Assembly (NCBI GenBank): GCA_023427925.1
Contig: JAEYZS010000240.1
Span: forward strand, 1-5,920
DNA: 5,920 nucleotides
DNA from: Pseudomonadota bacterium
Lineage (GTDB): Bacteria; Bdellovibrionota; Bdellovibrionia; Bdellovibrionales; JAEYZS01
Reading direction: 5' to 3'
Shown: positions 3,749-5,920 of the stretch, one piece after another
How positions within the stretch are numbered: the first letter of the stretch is position 1
Layout of the letters: every line of letters begins with the position of its first letter
The notes under the pieces: generated by a model
Databases searched by the model: none
Seen by the model: only the letters and a program-made list of their open reading frames with translations
What the model was told of the DNA's origin: nothing
Translations under genes and position numbers: made by a program

Positions 3749-5920
3749 CGTATGTTGTGAGGCTGTAGGTTTCGGCTTCTTTGCATAGGATGTTGTATGA
3801 GATGTTTTTGTCAGTTTGCAGATTTTTGCGTGGTGATAGCGACATACAGTTTTCTGGAAGCTCAACGCTCCATTTAATAGGTGTTACTATCCCTGTAGCA
3901 TCCGATGTGCTTGTGTGCACGTTTCGCGAGTTAATCGAAGAGGAATCCACAAAAATTGCGAGCTTTTCAGAAACCACAACCGGATTCAATGTGTCTGTAA
4001 AGAATTGGCCCGGAAGGTAACTGAATCGATGAATCGGATCCGTTGAATACGACACAGTCTTGGTTATCTTATCGATGTTAAAAAGTAGAAAGCTTTCTAC
4101 ACCTTCAACAAATAGACTAATTTCATTATGTGATTCGCTGATGTTAAGTAACGATACAATGCCGTTTGTTGGAGAATTAGAAAGAAGAGTATAGTCTTGC
4201 ACTTCATGTGTTTCTAAATCCATAATTAGAAGTCGTGCTAACTCATTCTTGTAAATTCCAAAAAAGCTAAGCTTTCCATTGTCCATAATCTTTGCAAAAT
4301 GGAATCGTAGATCCATTGCAGGGACATTTAGTTTCTGAACTTGAATGTCAGTACGGTTAAGATCAAATCGAGCAATGTAGTACTTCAAATTTGAAGAGAC
4401 TCCCACACTAAGTACAACCTCGATAGTTCTAGAGTTTTTTATGTTGTAATTAAGAAGAGTTATCTCTTCGTCAAATCTCGCTCCTATCATTTTACGGATC
4501 TGAGCCATGTTGGCTTCACTATTCAAAAGACGTGTCTGAGTCTTTACTTCCCCATCAGCTACTACTGGCATAAAGTAGAATAGACCTCGACTTACCGAGT
4601 TTATTCTATCAAATGGGTCAGGATTTAGATCCGCCGCAGGAATCTTCCCCTGAGACCAGAAAATGGGTAGAGAGACTTTACCCAATTCTTTGGAATCCCA
4701 TTCTACAAACTTCAAACTGGGTTGATGGATAATTATACCTTCGTCAACAAAGTTCCATTGCGATCTTTCTCCGTTAAGAAGATTCATCTCTTGGTTAAGA
4801 ACGTAATGCTTGATCTCAACTGTTTTGTCTTTTTTTATGATCGCGCTAACAAAATAGTCGTCTTGCCCGTCTTTGTTATAATCAAGTCGAACAAATCCAG
4901 CCTTAGGGTACAAGCCTGCTCCGTACGGAATATAGAACTGACCGCCCGATTCCACACCGTTCTTTGTTGCACGATAAACTTCTACAGTCAGGCCTTCTTC
5001 GGAAACAGTTTGAGAGTAAAATTCAACATTTTTTCCGTTGGCATTGAAATCCAGAACCGATTCAAGACGTCCCAGGCCAGTATATTTCTTTACATTTTTA
5101 AGAGAGTTCATTTTTAATGATAGCGTGCTTTCGTGAGCAAAGATTTCTTTTTGCCCGCTGTTTTGAATTTCTACCGTGAATTTTAACTTATAGTTTTTAG
5201 ACAGATCCTTGATTCGGCCTCGTATTTTTAGAGTTTGTGTTTTGCCTTCAGCCAAACCGGAGAGAGAATAGTTTTTTTGTGACCATTCAATATTTGAATT
5301 AGATGAGTCTAATTTTATTAATATTCCAGATGCGTTTGCCCAATAGTTTTTAATTGGAAGTTCAAATGAAAAGGCATTCGATTGAGCCTCTACGTAAACT
5401 TGATCTAAGCTCTTAAGGACTGGTCGCACAACTGCCCGAGGAGTAACTTTGATCGCGCTTGCAATTTGCAATAATCCGTTAAGTGCAAACTTTTGATTCC
5501 AAGTAATATCCTTACGAGAAGATACAAATAATCTTGCTTTGATCTCGTCATTAGAAATTCCGGGAATTAAGGATTTCAAAATTGCAGCTGCAGCACTTAC
5601 AAAGGGTGCCGATTGGCTCGTACCTGAAGCGACATTGTAGTTCTTAAGTCCAAAATTAGGTGGAGTTAATAATGGTGGCCACAGACTCAAAATAGATTCA
5701 CCTGGCGCCATAATATCGACCTGCCCACCGTAGTTAGAAAAACCTGGAATGTCGCCTGCAATTCCCGTAGACCCGACGCAGATAACTCCCTCGTAGGAGC
5801 ACGGCAAAACTCTCAACGCGTGACCATCATTTCCTGCCCCTGCAACGATAGTAATATTATGTTTCAGTGCTTTTTGAATTGCATTTCTGATTACCGGCAA
5901 GTCAATAACAAGTGGCCAGC
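3732..5920 (-). CDS. Secreted S8 (subtilisin-like) serine protease, C-terminal part (runs off right edge)
   Basis: The frame is open to the right edge, so the 5' part is missing. A TTG at 5898-5900 is inside the gene, since upstream codons read WPLVIDL in frame. Counting that TTG as residue 1, the S8 signatures are ITIVAGAGNDG (16-26, oxyanion-hole Asn24), FSNYGGQVDIMAPG (54-67) and SGTSQSAPFVSAAAA (92-106, nucleophile Ser95). The catalytic Asp and His lie beyond the window. C34 and C41 may form a disulfide. The peptidase domain ends near residue 150. About 570 residues follow: a beta-rich, Fn3-like stretch (about 165-265), then a long region with a calcium-loop motif LDYNKDGQDD (339-348) typical of FG-GAP/VCBS repeats, and two cysteines near the C-terminus. 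It is probably an exported or surface protease, although the signal peptide would be off-window. Substrate is unknown. The gene ends inside the inverted repeat at 3712-3748. Confidence 0.93.
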   Translation of the reverse strand, partial: WPLVIDLPVIRNAIQKALKHNITIVAGAGNDGHALRVLPCSYEGVICVGSTGIAGDIPGFSNYGGQVDIMAPGESILSLWPPLLTPPNFGLKNYNVASGTSQSAPFVSAAAAILKSLIPGISNDEIKARLFVSSRKDITWNQKFALNGLLQIASAIKVTPRAVVRPVLKSLDQVYVEAQSNAFSFELPIKNYWANASGILIKLDSSNSNIEWSQKNYSLSGLAEGKTQTLKIRGRIKDLSKNYKLKFTVEIQNSGQKEIFAHESTLSLKMNSLKNVKKYTGLGRLESVLDFNANGKNVEFYSQTVSEEGLTVEVYRATKNGVESGGQFYIPYGAGLYPKAGFVRLDYNKDGQDDYFVSAIIKKDKTVEIKHYVLNQEMNLLNGERSQWNFVDEGIIIHQPSLKFVEWDSKELGKVSLPIFWSQGKIPAADLNPDPFDRINSVSRGLFYFMPVVADGEVKTQTRLLNSEANMAQIRKMIGARFDEEITLLNYNIKNSRTIEVVLSVGVSSNLKYYIARFDLNRTDIQVQKLNVPAMDLRFHFAKIMDNGKLSFFGIYKNELARLLIMDLETHEVQDYTLLSNSPTNGIVSLLNISESHNEISLFVEGVESFLLFNIDKITKTVSYSTDPIHRFSYLPGQFFTDTLNPVVVSEKLAIFVDSSSINSRNVHTSTSDATGIVTPIKWSVELPENCMSLSPRKNLQTDKNISYNILCKEAETYSLTTYELNKR

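Noticed and set aside
3781..4020. Plus-strand 79-codon ORF within the protease gene
   Set aside because: Antisense shadow of the protease C-terminus with no supporting features.
4722..5117. Plus-strand 131-codon ORF within the protease gene
   Set aside because: Antisense to continuous coding sequence, including the calcium-loop motif, and its composition does not look like a real protein.
5898..5900. TTG as the start codon of the protease
   Set aside because: The frame stays open upstream to the window edge with sensible subtilase sequence, and the catalytic Asp/His region must lie further upstream.

Overview
This is an AT-rich chromosomal window from a Gram-negative bacterium. A lipoprotein signal followed by an OmpA-type peptidoglycan-binding domain implies an outer membrane. 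The mix of housekeeping genes, a large secreted subtilase and small secreted proteins would fit Bdellovibrionota or a related group, but that placement is an impression and nothing here proves it. I see no insertion sequence, CRISPR array or prophage.

Left part (1-1850). The N-terminal 217 codons of class II fumarase (fumC, minus strand) run off the left edge. Divergent from it is a two-gene operon: a stand-alone EVE-domain protein and a class I glutaredoxin, 15 bp apart. The divergent promoters appear to share a -35 region and carry three copies of CACTCT/AGAGTG. Downstream of the glutaredoxin lies a 381-bp gap that is not empty. Positions 1562-1732 can fold into an RNA closed by a 14-bp long-range stem and containing several local hairpins. 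A strong intrinsic terminator follows at 1734-1779. Length, architecture, a GGGTTACA segment and the EVE neighbourhood make a divergent 6S RNA (ssrS) my leading hypothesis.

Middle part (1850-3530). An OmpA-like lipoprotein (minus) is transcribed away from a tRNA-Val(GAC) gene, and the two have back-to-back promoters. The tRNA is followed by a GNAT acetyltransferase with a C-terminal four-cysteine, zinc-knuckle-like tail. A bidirectional hairpin terminator separates it from a convergent gene for a small secreted four-cysteine protein of unknown function.

Right part (3530-5920). A roughly 200-bp spacer ends in a perfect 16-bp inverted repeat that contains the stop codon of the last gene. That gene is the C-terminal 728 residues of a secreted S8 (subtilisin-like) serine protease on the minus strand. 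The oxyanion Asn and nucleophile Ser regions are in the window, while the catalytic Asp and His lie beyond the right edge. A C-terminal extension of about 570 residues carries one calcium-binding FG-GAP/VCBS-like loop.

Apart from the EVE-glutaredoxin pair, the genes look like independent transcription units. No defence system or other multi-gene novelty is evident. The structured RNA is the most interesting element.
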